64,000 nt of DNA from Actinomycetes bacterium (GTDB lineage: Bacteria; Actinomycetota; Actinomycetes; Actinomycetales; Cellulomonadaceae). Made by a program: the position numbers and the translations under genes. A model generated the notes under the pieces. It had not been told where the DNA came from, ran no database searches, and was given only the letters and a program-made list of their open reading frames with translations. The DNA lies in the NCBI GenBank assembly GCA_021778635.1, contig JAJYCD010000006.1:1-64000 (forward strand), written 5' to 3'. Below, in pieces: positions 62,380 to 64,000 of this stretch; within the stretch, counting starts at the first letter, position 1; every line of letters starts with the position of its first letter.

Positions 62380-63552
62380 TCAGTGTGCCAGCAGATCCCG
62401 CGCGAGGGCCGCCACCGCGCTGCGGTCCGGCTTGCCCGGCCCCCGGAGCGGGAGCGATCCGACGACGACGACGCCGCGCGGTGCCGACGGGGCTCCGAGC
62501 CGCGCCGCCACCGCAGCACGGACGGTCGCGAGCGTCGGCGCGGTGGCACCCGGCCGGAGCACCAGCGCGGCGGTCACGGACTGCCCCCACTCGTCGTCGG
62601 GCAGCCCGACGACGCACACTTCGGCGACGCCGTCGATCTCGGCGAGGACGTGCTCGGCGGCGGCAGGAGAGACCTTCACGCCCCCGGTGATGATCACGTC
62701 GTCGACACGTCCGGTGACCCGGAGCCGACCCGTCTCGTCGAGCTCCCCGAGGTCGGAGGTCCGCAACCACCGCTCGCCGTGCCGGGTGACGAACGCCTCG
62801 GCGTCGAGGTCCGGGCGTCCGAGGTATCCCGTGGCGAGCACGGGGCCGCCGAGCAGGATCCGGCCCTCGGCGTCGAGGTCGACGCGGACCCCGTCCAGCG
62901 GGGTGCCGTCGTACACGCAACCGCCGCACGTCTCCGTCATCCCGTAGGTCGTGACCGCACGCACCCCGGCGTCGTGGGCGCGCGCGAGCAGCGTCGTCGT
63001 CGTCGCCGCACCACCGAGCAGGACGGCGTCGAAGGACCGGAGCGCACGCATGCCGTCCGGGTCGTCGAGCAGCCGGACGAGCTGGGTGGGCACGAGCGAC
63101 GTGTGACGCCGGTCTCCGGTCATCGTCTCGGTCGTCTCGGCGAACGACGCGGCACGGAAGCCGTCCGCGAGGTCCACCACTGCCGGGACCGTGCCGGCGA
63201 GCGCGGAACGGACCAGCACCTGCACGCCGGCCACGTGCACCGCCGGCAGCGCGAGCAGCCACTGCGTGCGTCCCCCGGCAGTGCTCCCGAGGGCGCGCGC
63301 CGTCGCCTCGGCGGACGCGTGCAGCGCCCGGGAGCCGAGCATGACCGCGCGGCTCGCACCGGTCGAGCCGGAGGTGCGGAGGACGACGGCGACGTCGTCG
63401 GGTACCTCGCCCCCGGCGCCGGACGCGACCCGTGCCGCCGGGTCCGTCGGGGCGATCGCGGGTCCGTCCCCCGCGAGCGCGGCCTCGAGCAGGGGAAGCA
63501 GCTCGAGCGCCCGACTCGCCGACACCGATGCGGGGATCAACAGGCGACTCAC
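62380..63552 (-). CDS. menE: o-succinylbenzoate--CoA ligase
   Basis: This 390-residue adenylate-forming enzyme activates o-succinylbenzoate with CoA in menaquinone synthesis. The P-loop is VLRTSGSTGASRAVML, the core motif is TTYGMTETCGG, and later motifs are WLRTSDLGELDETG and the catalytic lysine in LRGPGKPDRSAV. It is short for the superfamily, as actinobacterial MenE proteins usually are. The GTG start is set by TAGGCT 6 bases upstream. It is 60 bases before menA. Confidence 0.93.
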   Translation of the reverse strand: MSRLLIPASVSASRALELLPLLEAALAGDGPAIAPTDPAARVASGAGGEVPDDVAVVLRTSGSTGASRAVMLGSRALHASAEATARALGSTAGGRTQWLLALPAVHVAGVQVLVRSALAGTVPAVVDLADGFRAASFAETTETMTGDRRHTSLVPTQLVRLLDDPDGMRALRSFDAVLLGGAATTTTLLARAHDAGVRAVTTYGMTETCGGCVYDGTPLDGVRVDLDAEGRILLGGPVLATGYLGRPDLDAEAFVTRHGERWLRTSDLGELDETGRLRVTGRVDDVIITGGVKVSPAAAEHVLAEIDGVAEVCVVGLPDDEWGQSVTAALVLRPGATAPTLATVRAAVAARLGAPSAPRGVVVVGSLPLRGPGKPDRSAVAALARDLLAH

Positions 63553-63558
63553 CGGTCC

Positions 63559-63564
63559 AGCCTA
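63559..63564 (-). promoter_or_regulatory. leaderless -10 box of menE
   Basis: On the minus strand TAGGCT ends 6 bases before the GTG at 63552. Confidence 0.55.
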
Positions 63565-63627
63565 GGTCGCGACGTAGAGTGGCGACGACAACCCTGCCGC
63601 CCGGCCGCACCCACAAGGAGTCTGCCC

Positions 63628-64000
63628 GTGCTCTTCTCCGCGACCCGCGCAGCTCGTTCGCCCCGCCGCGGGATGGCTGCGCTGCTCGGCGCGGGTGTGG
63701 TCGTCGCCCTCGCCGCATGCGGCTCGACGCCGACGGCCCCCTCGACGTCGAACCTGACGCTCGGACCGTCGATCGCACCTGACAAGAGCGCGCCACCGAC
63801 ACCCGCCGTGCCTCCGACCTGGCCGTTGACCGGCGTGGCGGCGGCCAACGTCGTGACCCGGCCGGCGCTCACGGTGAAGATCGAGAACTCGATCGAGGCC
63901 CGACCGCAGACCGGCCTCGACCAGGCGGACATGGTCTGGGAGGAGGTCGTCGAGGGGGGCATCACCCGGTTCGCGGCCGTCTACCAGTCGGTCGTGCCCA
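63628..64000 (+). CDS. DUF3048 (YerB-like) lipoprotein, truncated by the window end
   Basis: The visible 124 residues start at GTG with AAGGAG 7 bases upstream. A signal peptide ends in a lipobox (VVALAACGS), and a Thr/Pro/Ser linker follows. The mature part reads VKIENSIEARPQTGLDQADM then VWEEVVEGGITRFAAVYQS, the N-terminal signature of DUF3048 proteins. These are extracytoplasmic, of unknown function. The rest lies beyond 64000. Confidence 0.85.
   Translation, partial: MLFSATRAARSPRRGMAALLGAGVVVALAACGSTPTAPSTSNLTLGPSIAPDKSAPPTPAVPPTWPLTGVAAANVVTRPALTVKIENSIEARPQTGLDQADMVWEEVVEGGITRFAAVYQSVVP

Overview
This window is chromosomal DNA from a very GC-rich actinobacterium. The best guess is a Cellulomonas-like member of the Micrococcales. 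Support comes from the codon bias, many GTG starts, a GlnR-type regulator, ClpC, DisA/RadA, the mycobacterial-type 32-residue ribosomal protein bS22, a menaquinone pathway and actinobacterial gene neighbourhoods. Genus assignment is inference. I count about 70 protein genes and see no rRNA, tRNA, CRISPR array, insertion sequence or prophage. No gap longer than 300 bases lacks a gene.

Layout. 0-5 kb: DUF4177, RidA, Crp (GlxR type), a coiled-coil protein, endonuclease III, an EphE-like hydrolase lacking its nucleophile, and GlnR; from memory this resembles the M. tuberculosis crp-nth-ephE neighbourhood. 5-16 kb: membrane, thioredoxin and DUF4395 proteins, DsrE, a 35-residue membrane peptide, nitrobindin, YgfZ, FUSC, a VapBC toxin-antitoxin pair, DUF2516, asparaginase, Dtd, a macrodomain protein, a thioesterase, and a divergent TetR/EamA pair. 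16-24 kb: ClpC, TrmL, two aldo/keto reductases and RecQ. 24-33 kb: an E1-alpha/E1-beta/lipoyl-domain operon with no E2 catalytic domain, an IclR regulator, and the glycerol genes glpD-glpF-glpK facing a SorC-type regulator. 33-39 kb: an amino-acid N-acetyltransferase, MutY, DisA, RadA and two single-pass exported proteins. 39-49 kb: ProC, then a complete L-arabinose unit (LacI-type regulator, araB-araD-araA, and a ChvE/MmsA/MmsB-type sugar ABC importer). 49-64 kb: AcuC, a BldC-like protein, bS22, a GNAT protein, a HAD phosphatase, glutaredoxin, Rex, YceI/MarR, then a phosphatase, the System II cytochrome c biogenesis genes (resA-ccdA-resB-ccsB), PLDc_N and DUF4229 proteins, menA, menE, and the start of a DUF3048 lipoprotein.

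How the genes work together. The arabinose block is self-contained: import (45.3-49.3 kb), isomerase, kinase and epimerase to xylulose-5-phosphate, all under one LacI-family regulator. Two near-identical operators sit in identical promoter geometry in front of araB and of the binding-protein gene. The glycerol block imports, phosphorylates and oxidises glycerol. GlnR, Crp and Rex represent nitrogen, cAMP and NADH control. MenA/MenE and the ccs genes serve the respiratory chain.

Window-wide patterns. First, at least 20 genes carry a TANNNT hexamer ending exactly 6 or 7 bases before the start codon, usually without a Shine-Dalgarno sequence, which is the signature of leaderless transcription; I used it to choose several starts. 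Second, short tandem duplications, often with a 16-base period, repeatedly begin at or just after stop codons. Third, long perfect hairpins without T-tracts separate transcription units.
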